Shown: positions 1-10,519 of the stretch, one piece after another | Layout of the letters: every line of letters starts with the position of its first letter | Position numbering within the stretch: the stretch's first letter is position 1 | Source: Diabrotica undecimpunctata | Lineage: Eukaryota > Arthropoda > Insecta > Coleoptera > Chrysomelidae | Assembly: GCF_040954645.1 (NCBI RefSeq) | Contig: NC_092806.1 | Span: forward strand, 28,421,644-28,485,643 | Reading direction: 5' to 3' | Length of the DNA: 64,000 nt | Program-made: the position numbers and the translations under genes | Notes under the pieces: model-generated | The model's input: only the letters and a program-made list of their open reading frames with translations | The model's database searches: none | Told to the model about the DNA's origin: nothing

Positions 1-1888
1 GAAAAATAGAAATTAGACATGGAAAAACTAAAACAAGAAAAGCAGACGTACGAAGAGAGAATAAAGGAAACATTGCCGACCAAGGAAGATATAAAACACA
101 GACATATCGATGAAATAAACATGATATTTACTGAAACTCTAATGGAAGTGGGTAAAGAAATGGCACAGACAACAACAAAAAAAGAAAGTTTCATATCACA
201 GAAAACAAAGATTCTTATGAACACAAGAAGAACATTACTAGAACAAGGGGACAGAAATAAAATTGAATACAAAGAAATAAACAAAACTATTAGAAAAAAT
301 ATCAAGGAGTGTAAACGGAAAGTACAGGAAGAAAAGATAGAGAAAACAATTGAAAAAAATAGAAACATGAAGTGCTTAAATCAGAACCTGGGAAACATAC
401 AAATTAATAGCATAAAGAACAAAGAAGGAGTGGAGACCAACAATATAAAAGAAATTTTACAGATAACGCACGAATATTATGCAAATCTCTATAAAACAGA
501 ACAAAAACCAACCCAAGAAATCCTTAATCAGTTAGAACTGAAAATAAAGAACGTTAACTCTGACCTACAAGTCCTTTATGTACTAATGAATAAAATATTG
601 AACACAAAACAAATACCCACCACATGGAACGAGGCAATAACACAATTACTATTTAAGAAAGGCGATAGAAAATATCTGAAAAACTATAGGCCCATAACGC
701 TACTGAATGTAATGTACAAACTAGATAATTACCAGTCAAGAGAGCAAGCCGGTTTTAGAAAAGGATTCAGTACAAGCGACCATCTGCTTTCGATAAAAAT
801 ATTAATTGAAAATGCCAACGAATATCAAATCCCAATGTATATGGCATTTGTAGACTTTGAAAAAGCATTCGATAAGGTGGAATATTGGGCAGTAAAGAAG
901 TCTTTACAAAATGGGAGAATAGACTATAGACTTAATTTCCAATTTATATGATCAAGCAACAACATCCATCAAAATATTTGAACTAACGGAGCCCATTAAG
1001 ATACGGCGAGGAGTCAGAAAGGGCGACACTATATCACCCAAACTATTCAATCAAGCTTTGGAAGATGTTATGAGGAAATTACAATGGGAAAAACGGGGTA
1101 TTAACATAAATGGCCAATACTTGAATCACTTGAGATATGCAGACGACATTGTATTAATAACAGATAAAAGGGAAGAATTACAAAATATGATGGATGAATT
1201 AAATAGCGAATCAACAAAAATATGTCTACAAATGAATTATAATAAAACGAAAATTATGACCAACCAACCAGAAGAATTAATAATTACAATTGCACAAACA
1301 ACTATAGAACAAGTAAAAGAATATGTATATTTGGGACAACTAGTTAAATTAAATAAAGAAAATCAGACCGGAGAAATAAAGAGAAGGACACGGTTGGATT
1401 GGGTATCCTTCGAAAAACTTTCCTATATACTAAAAAATAGAAAATACCCCCAATATTTAAAAACAAGAGTCTTCAACCAATGTATACCTCTTTTTCTCAC
1501 CTACGGTTTTCAAACTTGGACGTTTACAAAGAAAAACACGGAAAAAATAGCAAAGACCCAAAGAACCATGGAAAAGCAAATGCTAAACATCAGGCTATCA
1601 GACAAGAAAGAAATATTTGGATCCGCAAAAAAACAAAAGTAACCGATGTATTAACGCAGATAGCAAAACTTAAGTTGAAGTTCGCTCGACATACCATAAG
1701 ACAGAAAGACGACAGATGGAATAAGATGATTATACACTGGAGACCATATAGTTACAAACGAAAAAGGGGAAGGCCACAAATGAGATGGTCCGAAGTGGAT
1801 ACAAACTGCCTACAATAGAGAGACATGGAAGAAGAAAGAGAAGGCCTATGTCCAAAATTGGACAGCAAGTGCTGTATAGATAGATAGA
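1..1888 (+). mobile_element. RTE-like LINE, 3' part (5' end outside window)
   Basis: The RT-bearing part of a non-LTR retrotransposon runs from the window edge to a short (TAGA)n tail at about 1873-1888, a microsatellite tail of the kind RTE-type elements carry instead of poly(A). The endonuclease end is not in the window or has been lost. The reading frame is broken at least twice, so the copy is dead. Clade placement is by overall look of the RT and its C-terminal region only. Confidence 0.7.
19..1818 (+). pseudogene. Reverse transcriptase pseudogene (LINE)
   Basis: Three consecutive open pieces (19-951, 1058-1642, 1480-1818) together carry an RT. The first piece begins with a lysine-rich, probably helical linker (residues 1-150) and reaches RT motif A near 860 (AFVDFEKAFDKV). 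The second has the catalytic YADD at about 1136-1147 and the thumb. The third ends in the basic KRKRGRPQMRW tail seen at the C-terminus of many insect LINE ORFs. A frameshift near 950-1060 and another near 1600 break it. The sequence has no upstream endonuclease. Function, if intact, would be target-primed reverse transcription of the element RNA. Confidence 0.75.
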
Positions 1889-2484
1889 ATGTTTTACAAA
1901 ACTGTCTCCCATTTATTATGTTTGTTGGTCTTTTCTTACTGCTCTCCTGTCTTCCTCTTCTAGTTCTTCCAGGAATCTGACACTTCGCTGTTCTTCGCGT
2001 TGGATATTTATAATTTCTACATTTGATATTCTAACCACACTTGTGCACACAAGTTGTGATAACTATTCTAACTTTCATGTGCTTATTATCTCCTTTTTTT
2101 TTCTTCGTTTTAATTATATCGTTCTGTATGGTTTTGTCATTTATCTTAATGTCTTTCCTGATATCTTCTAGTGACAACGTGGAGTATAAATTAAAAAGTA
2201 ATCGCAACTCCTTAGAAACTCCTCTCTTTATGGTATACTAGTATTTGCCTTGTACAGTTGTATTTTGTTCCCAATATAGATTCATATAATATCTCAAGCT
2301 TCTCATAATACGCGTAATTCTCCCATGATTATACAGTGTGTTCCAACGAAAATTTGACCCCCCCAAAAAATCATTAACCAAGAGTTTATTTAAAATTAAA
2401 AAAACACGTCAATTTGTATTGGGAGGGGGACGAGTTTTCATGCGAAATTTGTGCCCTCAAATGTAACCCTCTACTGCCCCGCAT
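1889..2484. other. AT-rich spacer without recognisable gene
   Basis: I see no supported gene here. On the minus strand, 1900-2040 reads as a short charged peptide that might be an old LINE linker, but it is too short to call. The stretch 2330-2484 includes a homopolymer-like C run and joins the next RT fragment. Confidence 0.4.
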
Positions 2485-3290
2485 CCAAACCAAATACCAA
2501 AACAACACAATAAAAGTAAAAGTAGAAAAAGACCTAATTGATCCAATTGAAACTGGCAATAGGATCAGACAGAGAGATTCTTTGAGTCCTCTATTATTCA
2601 ACTTGATCATGGATGAAATAATGAAAAAGTAAGGAATTTAAAAAGGATACCAAATGGGTGAAAAACAACTTAAAATAATCTGCTATGCAGACGACACAAT
2701 ACTACTCTTTCAAAGTAAAGATGATTTGTAACGTCTGCTTCACTAATTTAATATAACCGCCAGAAAATTGAACGTGTTAATTTCACCAAAAAAAGTCAAA
2801 ATGCATGGTTATAACAGTTAATTTACTAAGAGTAAATTGGAGCTGGAAGGTCACATAACAGAAGTGTTAGATCAAGTGAATAGAGCAAACATATCTTCAA
2901 GTTGCTTGAACGAAACAATATGGAGAAATAAAAATATCGGGAAAGAAATGAAATGCGGAGTTTACAAAACAATCATCAGACCAGTAATGACATATGCGGG
3001 AGAAACACGACCTGATATAGAGGACAAAATTAATGTTAGAACAGCAGAGATAACAACTCTTAAAAGAATTGATGGTAAGAAACTATGGGACAGAGCTAGA
3101 AGTACAGAAATCCGACATAGATGCAAGGTGGAGAGCATCAAGGACTGGGTAAGAAGTAGAAGAGTAGATTGGAACGATCATATAAGCCGAATGACAACAA
3201 ATAGAGTAGTAAAGAGAGACGGTTCCCCAATAGGAAGACGATCAGTAGGAAGACCACGAAAACGATGGAACGTGGAGACACGTTGAAAAA
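2485..3290 (+). pseudogene. LINE RT fragment, decayed
   Basis: Reading frames at 2485-2632 and 2837-3286, with a bridging frame between them, show RT motif B (SLSPLLFNLIMDE), a YADDT-like motif at about 2684-2700 and the C-terminal block ending in GRRSVGRPRKRW near 3230-3270. The closest relatives in this same window are the minus-strand RTs at 34575-40580, 45010-46165 and 48500-49770, which share the LFNLIMDE and SVGRPRKRW blocks. Several stops and frameshifts break it. No flanking TSD was found. Confidence 0.65.
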
Positions 3291-3403
3291 CAGAGTTATG
3301 TCTACATAAAAATAAGATGAAGATTTCCACATTAGAAATCGAAACGTCTGTGTATAATGAAATTTTCATTACAATCAATTTTGGTTTAATCCGATACAAA
3401 CTA

Positions 3404-3411
3404 ATACTTAA
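3404..3411. repeat. hAT target-site duplication, left copy (8 bp)
   Basis: ATACTTAA directly abuts the left terminal repeat and matches ATGCTTAA at 9759-9766 with one substitution. Eight base pairs is the canonical hAT TSD length. Confidence 0.8.
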
Positions 3412-3744
3412 TAGAGGTGTGCTTATTAGTTCTTTTAGACGAACTAGTTCAAGAGAACTATTTCACAAAAATGAACTAGTTCGTGAAAGAACTATTTGCA
3501 GGACCGAAATCGAAATCCATCCCTAACATAACTGGTTGCCAGATGTCTCGTCTCAATCACACAAGCTCGGAGCTCGGTTTTCTTCGGTTTTCAGCCAGTC
3601 TTTCAATCCGTACAAGTAGTTCGGGTTCGGAACCATTTCTTTCGATTGCATGTTTAGGTTTAAATGTTTTAAATTATTATATGATTAGTTAGTTTTTCTT
3701 TATAATAATTTATATTCTTAATCAATCCCAAAGGATGAGTAACA

Positions 3745-4287
3745 GACGAAATAGAAGTTTTTTTATGGGATCATTTCGAGAAAAACGATAAAAACCAAAA
3801 CTCTGCAAAATGTAATTACTGTTCATGTGATATTAGTATTGCAAGTGGTTCACTGGGCAATTTATCAAGACATTTAAGAATAAAACACCCTGCTATGAAT
3901 CTCAAATATCTCAATGTTGGGAGATACATAGAAAAATGACATACATCAAAAATTACATTTCAAGAACCTCAACCTTCAACGTCAAAATCAGTTTCGCTAG
4001 TAGGAAAAGCAGGGGAAGATAAAGAGAAAGCAGTTATAATTCTTAAGAAAAAGCCTGCTCCTCCTCCCCTTAATTCTATCAGGGACTATGTAATTCAACT
4101 CGTTACCAGTCAAAAAGCTAGAAATTTGGATTTACAGTTAGTTAGGATGATTGTCAAAGAGTACCAGCCTATCTCTATAGTGGAGGATATCGAATTTAAA
4201 AATTTTGTCAAAATACTAAATCCTGGATATTCTTTGCCCACAAGGAAAACCATAGCAGAAAGTCACCAAATCTATATAGAAATGTGA
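3745..4287 (+). pseudogene. hAT transposase N-terminal part with BED zinc finger
   Basis: A frame from about 3757 reads a BED-type zinc finger: the pair CNYC at 3808-3820, then a LSRHLRIKHP block at about 3860-3890 supplying the histidines. A basic and proline-rich linker follows, then a helical segment ending near 4287 before a stop. BED fingers supply DNA binding to hAT transposases. A stop near 3940 breaks the frame. The reading continues in the catalytic part downstream after an interruption of about 190 bp. Confidence 0.7.
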
Positions 4288-4475
4288 TAGAAGCTCCTCG
4301 ACTATCTAGAGTCAGCAGATTCCTAAGACCAGAGACTATAAAGAAGGAAGGAAGAAGCCGACGATTATTATTATTAGTTCTTATTTAGTTGTAGTAAATA
4401 TTTCTGTAAATTATAATTTAATTTTGAAAATAAAATATTTTTTTTGAGAAGTTCAAGTGCTTGTGACATATTTAT
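4288..4475. other. ~190-bp interruption inside hAT transposase
   Basis: The reading stops at about 4287 and a hAT-like frame resumes at about 4475. The intervening stretch has an AATAAA-like signal and a T run but no coding look. An intron is unlikely: a pyrimidine-rich CAG precedes 4476, but no GT donor keeps the frame at the left side. A small insertion is the better reading, though I found no TSD. Confidence 0.4.
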
Positions 4476-5816
4476 ATCTTTCAGAACTAAAAAAGTTAAA
4501 AAACCGTTTAAAAAGTGCCAGTGCTGTGAATTTAACAACAGATTTATGGACCTCTGTTAATAACGAGAGTTTTATTGCTGTTACGGTTAATTTTTTCAGT
4601 GAGGATTTTCAATTGTCTACGGATTTATAGATTGTGTAAATTACGGTGAACGACAAATTTATCGAAATTTTTATTGGATGTTGTGAAAGAATTTGGTTTA
4701 GAAAATAAAATTACGGCTTGTACAACCGACAATGCGGCTAACATTGTAGCAGCAGTGCGGCGTTGTCTGTCGAGCCATTTATCGTGTTTTGTACATACCC
4801 TAAATTTAGCTGTTCAAGAAGGTATAAGAGAAATTAAGGAGACAATAAAAAAAGTTAAATCAGTAGTCGAGGTTTTTTAAAGAAGCTCACAGGACCTTAC
4901 CAAGCTAAAGCAAACCCAAGAGCAGATGGATTTGCCAGCGTTAAAATTAAAACAAGATGTTGTTACTCGGTGGAATTCCACATATGAAATGCTGTCACGT
5001 TTTTTGGAAATCAAAGAAGCCATAATTTCTACATTAGCCTTTTTAGGAAATGATTTGGATGCGTCTTTAACAACTCAGGACTGGAGAATTATTCAGTATG
5101 CTGGTCAAATATTGAAATTGTTTCTAGATGTCACTAATGGAATTTGTGCGGAAAAGACCGTTACATTATCAAAAATAATTCCTTTGGTTAAAATCATAAG
5201 GTAAAAGATGTATTTGTCCCGTGATAGTTTAGTTGAAGAAAATGCACCTGAGCAAGTCAATAAAATGGTGCAAAAATTAATCAGGCAAATTGAAAAAATA
5301 TTTCAAATTTATGAAGCCAATGATTTAGCATATCAAGGTACCATTCTAGATCCTCGATACAAAAAGTATGGTTTTTTCGATGAAAATAAATGTAAAATAG
5401 TCTATGAACAATTAACAAGTGAAGTCGGTGCCATTAAACTTAACTCAGATAATAGTCAAGAAGATATACCCCTCCATCAACCCAAAAATAAGAAAATTAA
5501 GACAGACCTTTGGGATGACTTTGATCGGGAAGTAAAAAGCGTAAGTGCTTCTGATAATCTGCTTGCAACCGGAATAATTAAACTGGACAACTATATGAAT
5601 GAACCGCTTTTAGCCAGGAATGAAGATCCGTTAAGTTGGTGGAAGGAACGATCAAAAGTCTATCCCAGGTTATTTGAATTAATTAAAAAACGTTTATGCT
5701 TAGAGGCCACATCTGTACCATGTGAGCGTCATTTTTTCAAAGCTGGTCAAATCCTGACTGATAGAAGAAGTAGATTAGAAGTTCGAAAAATTATGCTTTT
5801 AAACGAAAATCTGTAG
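4476..5816 (+). pseudogene. hAT transposase catalytic and dimerisation part
   Basis: The frame pieces 4476-4670, 4674-4880, 4926-5204 and 5208-5816 show the hAT landmarks in order: TTDLWTS (first catalytic Asp) near 4537-4558, TTDNAANI (second Asp) at about 4722-4746, the RW-containing TRWNSTYEML at 4955-4984, and the C-terminal hAT dimerisation region WWKERSKVYPRLF through SVPCERHFF (catalytic Glu) at 5636-5740. The protein would excise and insert the element by cut-and-paste. Frameshifts or stops near 4670, 4880 and 5205 break it. Confidence 0.8.
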
Positions 5817-6432
5817 TTTTTTAAGTTTTTAGATTGTTTTATACTTTAGGTAATTATGAAGTTTTAGTTTAGATGTATTTCTCAAATGTTTTGCAAATAA
5901 TATTTTTTTTATTTGCAAAAAATTATTAAGATTTGTTTTTTATTAACCGTTTTAAATATAAATATGGTTCACGTATGATTTATTTTTATATTTACGTATA
6001 AATAAACTCATAGGTATCTATAATTAGGTTATTTCTAAAAGAACCTTTGCAAAAAAATCAGTGAATTTTCTAGGAACATTAAATATCATATTTTCATTCT
6101 CACTTTTACATAAAATTATATTTTATGTAAATGCATCAATCATTTTAACTACAACTAAAAATGTTTATTTCAAAATTACAATACCAGAAAAAACAGCATG
6201 GCAAACGTCCAACGAAAGGGTTAATGTGTTCGTTGGTTATTGTCACATTCATAAGAATTATTATCTGTTATCTGAGGCTAATCGCCATTTCTTTTTATAA
6301 ACTAGTCAGTCCATCCCATTCACGAAATAATAAATAGATGATCTCATTCATTCATTATTTTCTTCTTTAGAAGTTGAGACACAATTTATAATGCAAATCG
6401 TTCGCAGTGAACTAGTTCTATGAAAATTAATT
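5817..6432. other. hAT 3' non-coding and subterminal region
   Basis: AT-rich sequence after the transposase stop, ending in GAACTAGTTC-like subterminal motifs at about 6408-6420 that match those at 3440-3490. The frame at 6061-6300 has no family resemblance and is probably chance. The last 13 bases (6420-6432) are the left TSD of the RTE insertion. Confidence 0.6.
6420..6432. repeat. RTE target-site duplication, left copy (13 bp)
   Basis: ATGAAAATTAATT, identical to 9674-9686. It interrupts the hAT right-end subterminal sequence, which continues at 9687. Confidence 0.9.
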
Positions 6433-6452
6433 CATCATCATCATCAGTGGTG

Positions 6453-8141
6453 CTACAGCTCTAGTTGAGCCTTGACCTTCCCCAGTCTATTTCGCCAGTC
6501 GTTTCTGTTCATCACCAACCGTTGCCAATTTGCCGCGCCGATTTTCCTTGCGTCCTCGTCCACACCGTCCCTCCATCTCAGTCGTGGTCTGCCTCTACTC
6601 CTATTTCCCACTGGGACCGATAATAGAGTTCGTCTGGGTGGGTAATTTTCATTTGCTCTTGACACATGTCCAGCCCATCTAAGCCTACCTATTTTTATGA
6701 AGGATATTACATCTCTACCATTTACTATTTTTTTATACTTCTCGTACAATTCGAAATTATATCGCCTTCTCCAAATACCATTCTCACAGAATGCGCCCAT
6801 TATTCTTCTTAGTATCTTCCTTTCGAAGACGAGCAGAAGATTTGCGTCTGTTTTGGAGATGGTGCATGTTTCTGACCCATATGTCAGCACTGGTAGGATG
6901 AGTGTTCTATATATTATTAGTTTGGTTTTCTGGCTTAAATTTTTGTTTTTTAGCTGCTTGCTTAGTCCAAAATAACATTTGTTTGCTAGCAGTACCCTCC
7001 GTTTTACTTCTTCAGATGTGTCATTATCGTTTGTTATGAGAGAACCCAAATATGTAAACTTATTTACTACCTCAAAATTATATTGGTCTATACTGAAGTT
7101 TTCTTCGGCGTTTCTAGCTCTATCTCTGTTATTTGGAATAGATGCTAACATTTTGGTTTTTTCCTCGTTTATTTTAAGGCCCATATTTTGTGCGGCTGTC
7201 AAGAAGGTGGAAGTCATCTCTTTAAGTCCTCGTGTAGTACGTGCGATCAAATCCAGATCGTCAGCGTAAGCCATAATCTGCGTTGATTTATTAAAGATTG
7301 TTCCCCTATTGTGTAACTCGGCATCTCTTATAGTCTTTTCTAACGCTATATTAAAGAGAAGGCACGCCAGCGCGTCTCCCTGCCTTAACCCTGCATATGT
7401 TTCAAACGCTTGTGACATATCGCCTTGTATTTGCACTCTGCAGATCACTTTACTCATATTTGTTTTTACGAGCCTTATTAATTTATGGGGAATGTTAAGT
7501 TCATTCATGGCTTCGTATAATTTACCTCTTAGGACGCTATCATACGCTGACTTAAATTCCACAAAAAGATGGAACGTGTCAATATTAAATTCATTGGTTT
7601 TTTCTAAGATTTGACGTAGCACAAAAATCTGGTCAATTGTTGACCTACCTGGCCTAAAACCGCTTTGATACTCTCCAAGGATTTCTTCCACGTACGTACT
7701 TAAACGGCTGTACAGGGTGTTGGAGAATATTTTGTACATTGTATTCAGAAGAGTTATACCCCTATAATTTTTACATTCCAACAAATCTCCCTTTTGGTGC
7801 AGTGGACATATGATTCCAGTGCACCATTCCTCTGGCATTTGTTCTTCTTCCCAGACTTTGACTATTATGTTGTGAATTTGGTGCATAATGCTGTTACCTC
7901 CATGTTTGATGAGCTCTGCGGGGATACAATCCACTCCTGCGGACTTGCTATTTTTGAGTCGTGTGATTGCGTCTTTCACTTCAAATATTGAAGGAGGTTC
8001 TACGTGAGTGTTATTTCTTGGTTTTTGGGGTGACGCATCATTTTCCACTTCGGTACCAAGTAGTTCTTTGAAGTGCTCAACCCATCTGCTTTGTACTGCG
8101 TCAGCGGTACTGACTATATGTCCATTTTTGTCTCTACACAT
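6453..8141 (-). CDS. RTE reverse transcriptase, open for 562 codons
   Basis: The frame shows a complete RT: EWCTGIICPLHQKGD and CKNYRGITLLN in the finger region, GFRPGRSTIDQIF, motif A as LFVEFKSAYDS, motif B RQGDALACLLFN, catalytic AYADD near residue 293, the thumb, and a C-terminal RLRWAGHVSR...RSRGRPRLRW block with the closing WR motif. In motif A the normally catalytic aspartate (VDF) reads as glutamate, which could impair polymerisation. The chosen start is the first ATG; the open frame reaches a few codons further, to about 8190, where it should be continuous with the endonuclease. Product of a LINE, not a host gene. Confidence 0.85.
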   Translation of the reverse strand: MCRDKNGHIVSTADAVQSRWVEHFKELLGTEVENDASPQKPRNNTHVEPPSIFEVKDAITRLKNSKSAGVDCIPAELIKHGGNSIMHQIHNIIVKVWEEEQMPEEWCTGIICPLHQKGDLLECKNYRGITLLNTMYKIFSNTLYSRLSTYVEEILGEYQSGFRPGRSTIDQIFVLRQILEKTNEFNIDTFHLFVEFKSAYDSVLRGKLYEAMNELNIPHKLIRLVKTNMSKVICRVQIQGDMSQAFETYAGLRQGDALACLLFNIALEKTIRDAELHNRGTIFNKSTQIMAYADDLDLIARTTRGLKEMTSTFLTAAQNMGLKINEEKTKMLASIPNNRDRARNAEENFSIDQYNFEVVNKFTYLGSLITNDNDTSEEVKRRVLLANKCYFGLSKQLKNKNLSQKTKLIIYRTLILPVLTYGSETCTISKTDANLLLVFERKILRRIMGAFCENGIWRRRYNFELYEKYKKIVNGRDVISFIKIGRLRWAGHVSRANENYPPRRTLLSVPVGNRSRGRPRLRWRDGVDEDARKIGAANWQRLVMNRNDWRNRLGKVKAQLEL

Positions 8142-8200
8142 CGTCAGCCGTGGTTTAAATTCTTTTCTTGTCTTATTTAGGATATTTAACTAGCTATAGT

Positions 8201-9565
8201 TTACTTTAATAACTTTCTAGTTTCATTTTGCCCCTTTAATGATTGAAGCTCTTGCATAATCTGGTTTTCGAAGGTCCGCTTTTTCCTTCGATGTATGCGT
8301 TTTTCCTCCTTCCTAAGATCTTTGTACATTTGCTCCTTATCCCGTGTTCTTCTTTGTTGCATAAGTTTATATGCATAATTTTTTCTTTTAGTGATATCTT
8401 CACATTCATCGTCGAACCAACTGTTGCGTGGAGTGGATTCTTCTGGTCCTAAGACGTTGTTTGCCGCTTCCTTAATTGTTCTTCTACATATATCCCATTG
8501 CTCGCTAGCTGTTAAATTCTCATCTGTTGTGCTTTCATGTTCAAGGTAATTTTGATACCTTTCTAGTGCACGGGGCTCTTTCAAGAGTTTTAAATTGTAG
8601 CGAGTACTTTTCTTGCCCTTTTCTTTTTTTGCATTTGAGATTCTTGCTCTTATTTTTGCGCCTACTAAGAAGTGGTCTGAATCTATATTAGCTCCACGAT
8701 AAGTACGTACATCCATTAGGTTAGAGAAGTGCCTGGTTTCTATTAGGATGTGATCTATTTGATTTTTGGTTGTACCATCAGGCGACGTCCATGTTACTTT
8801 ATGGATATTCTTATGGGGGAAGTAGGTACTTCCAACGACCATGCCCTTGGATGCTGCAAATCCTATTATTCTATTTCCATTGTCGTTGGTGACGTCATGA
8901 GCACTGCATTTTCCGATGTATGGACTATATATATTTTCTTTCCCTATTTTTGCATTAAGATCTCCAATTATGATCTTGATGTCGTTTCTGGGACTTCTAT
9001 CGTAGATGGTCTCTACTTCCTCATAGAATTGATCTTTGACATCCTCTTCTTTGTCTTCGGTTGGGGCATGTACATTTATGAGACTGATGTTAAAAAACTT
9101 ACCTCTTACTCTTAGGTAACATATTCTTGGACTTATTGGTTTGAAGTCCATAATAAGATGTTTTACTTTTTTGTTAACAATGAATGCGGTCCCGAATTCG
9201 TGATTATTCTTGTGACAGCTGTAATATATATCGCATTGTCTCTTTTGGATAATTCCTTGGCCAGTCCATCTTACTTCTTGCACAGCAGTAATGTGTGCTT
9301 TATATTGAGTTAGTATGTCTATTAATTTTTTAAGATTTCCAGGTTCATAAAGTGTCCGCACATTCCACGTGTAAATTTTTAAATCTTTGTCCTTGTTTCG
9401 TTGCATTGGTCGTCGTCGTAAGTTCCGTCCGGTTTCTTTAGCTGTAGATCTCGTAACGATATTTTTTTTACGGGGTAGAGTTGTTAGCCCTACGCCCAAC
9501 CTCCAACCTGGAGGGCCAGGGACTCTTCTGTTGGGGTTACCATACCTTAGTCTGTTTTGGTTCAC
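8201..9565 (-). CDS. RTE AP-endonuclease domain ORF
   Basis: A 454-codon open frame with the exonuclease-endonuclease-phosphatase fold: TWNVRTL at the start of the domain, QEVRWTG, NVHAPTED, IGDLNAKIG, and SDHFLVGAK near the end, followed by a lysine/arginine-rich linker toward the RT. The enzyme nicks genomic DNA to prime reverse transcription. Its first in-frame initiator-like codon at 9565 is a GTG; no ATG precedes the endonuclease motif before an upstream stop, so the true start is unclear. It ends at a TAA (8201-8203), 62 bases before the first ATG of the RT frame and in another phase. Confidence 0.85.
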   Translation of the reverse strand: MNQNRLRYGNPNRRVPGPPGWRLGVGLTTLPRKKNIVTRSTAKETGRNLRRRPMQRNKDKDLKIYTWNVRTLYEPGNLKKLIDILTQYKAHITAVQEVRWTGQGIIQKRQCDIYYSCHKNNHEFGTAFIVNKKVKHLIMDFKPISPRICYLRVRGKFFNISLINVHAPTEDKEEDVKDQFYEEVETIYDRSPRNDIKIIIGDLNAKIGKENIYSPYIGKCSAHDVTNDNGNRIIGFAASKGMVVGSTYFPHKNIHKVTWTSPDGTTKNQIDHILIETRHFSNLMDVRTYRGANIDSDHFLVGAKIRARISNAKKEKGKKSTRYNLKLLKEPRALERYQNYLEHESTTDENLTASEQWDICRRTIKEAANNVLGPEESTPRNSWFDDECEDITKRKNYAYKLMQQRRTRDKEQMYKDLRKEEKRIHRRKKRTFENQIMQELQSLKGQNETRKLLK

Positions 9566-9673
9566 GGGTGGTATTTTATTTCCAACCTACCCGCCGGTCC
9601 TAGAACCGGTTAGGGCGTTCCCCTATCCACCACCTGGGGACGCGTCCGATGGGAGACAGACAACTCCACACGG

Positions 9674-9686
9674 ATGAAAATTAATT
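9674..9686. repeat. RTE target-site duplication, right copy (13 bp)
   Basis: ATGAAAATTAATT, identical to 6420-6432. Confidence 0.9.
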
Positions 9687-9758
9687 AACTAGTTTAATTT
9701 AATTTAGTTGAAAGAATCGTTTATTTGAACTATTTCGATGGTGAACTACACATTTCTA

Positions 9759-9766
9759 ATGCTTAA
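9759..9766. repeat. hAT target-site duplication, right copy (8 bp)
   Basis: ATGCTTAA directly follows the right terminal repeat and pairs with 3404-3411, differing at the third base. Confidence 0.8.
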
Positions 9767-10508
9767 CTTAAAAATGCAACAAGGCAACAGTTTCAGAACC
9801 TCTGTAAATACGTAATTATGTTTAATTTAAGATTTTGCTAGATATTTATACTATATTTTGATCATTTCAATATGTTTATGCTATTATTTTATTAAGTATT
9901 AGGCAAAATTGTAATAAATTAATAACTTGAACAAATTGATCAGAGAGGAATAAGAAAAATCTCTAAACTTAAGCTCTGCAACATACATTTCACGTGCAGC
10001 TTAAATTTGTTTATAAATGATATTTAAATTATCTGTTAACTTTTATTTTTATTTGTGTAGACATTACTAACTGTAAATCAAATATTACTAGAAGCGTACG
10101 TCAGAGATAGTTGTGCTAATTAAAGTATTTAACAGATCTCATGGAAAATATTTAGTGTTGATATGTGTAAGATGATGTATAAAAACATTCCTCTAAACTA
10201 TTTTTAGACCATTTTATTTAATAATAAAATGTTTATTTATTTACCTATACTTACCACCTTATTTTTAGTATGATTAAAATGATTTATAATAATAGGAGTT
10301 TTAAAAAAAATATGCAGTTATGTTTTTCTGCAAACGAAATATATAAAGATATTCTCTAGAAATTAAAATCAATGTCCACTTCTCTTTTTAGCGTTTTTTT
10401 AGCAGAAAGGGGTATTCAAACACAATTATAAAAAAATAATTTTATTAACACATGTCATAAGAAGGAACCGTATTGAATGCCAAGGTACACATTTTTTTTT
10501 GTACAAAT
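9767..10508. other. AT-rich spacer, no gene seen
   Basis: No frame longer than chance, no TIR pair and no RT-like motif found. It may be host intergenic sequence. Confidence 0.5.
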
Positions 10509-10519
10509 ATGTTATATAC
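10509..10519. repeat. TSD left copy (11 bp) of the 10.5-12.4 kb LINE
   Basis: ATGTTATATAC, identical to 12386-12396. Confidence 0.85.

Larger units (their letters stand above)
6433..9673 (-). mobile_element. RTE-clade LINE, near full length, inserted in hAT
   Basis: An exact 13-bp duplication ATGAAAATTAATT lies at 6420-6432 and 9674-9686. The element reads on the minus strand, from a 5' leader (9673 down to about 9570) through an AP endonuclease and an RT to a 3' end made of ATG/TGA trinucleotide repeats (6433-6447), as RTE elements do. Length is about 3.24 kb, the usual RTE size. The endonuclease and RT frames are out of phase and separated by stops near 8190-8203. RTE elements normally encode both in one ORF, so this copy is mutated. 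Confidence 0.9.
3412..9758 (+). mobile_element. hAT DNA transposon, interrupted by an RTE insertion
   Basis: The ends read TAGAGGTGTG (3412-3421) on the left and CACATTTCTA (9749-9758) on the right, imperfect inverted repeats of the short hAT type. They are flanked by 8-bp copies ATACTTAA (3404-3411) and ATGCTTAA (9759-9766), the 8-bp TSD length expected for hAT with one mismatch. Both end regions carry ACTAGTT-rich subterminal motifs. Removing the RTE copy and one TSD copy (6433-9686) leaves an element of about 3.1 kb. The transposase inside is broken, so this copy is not autonomous. Confidence 0.85.

Noticed and set aside
2041..2241. Hydrophobic 66-codon frame resembling a small membrane protein
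   Set aside because: Phenylalanine/leucine-rich peptides arise readily from T-rich non-coding DNA; no splice or start context supports it.
4288..4475. Intron in the hAT transposase
   Set aside because: An acceptor-like CAG exists, but no GT donor on the left side keeps the reading frame; an insertion explains the gap better.
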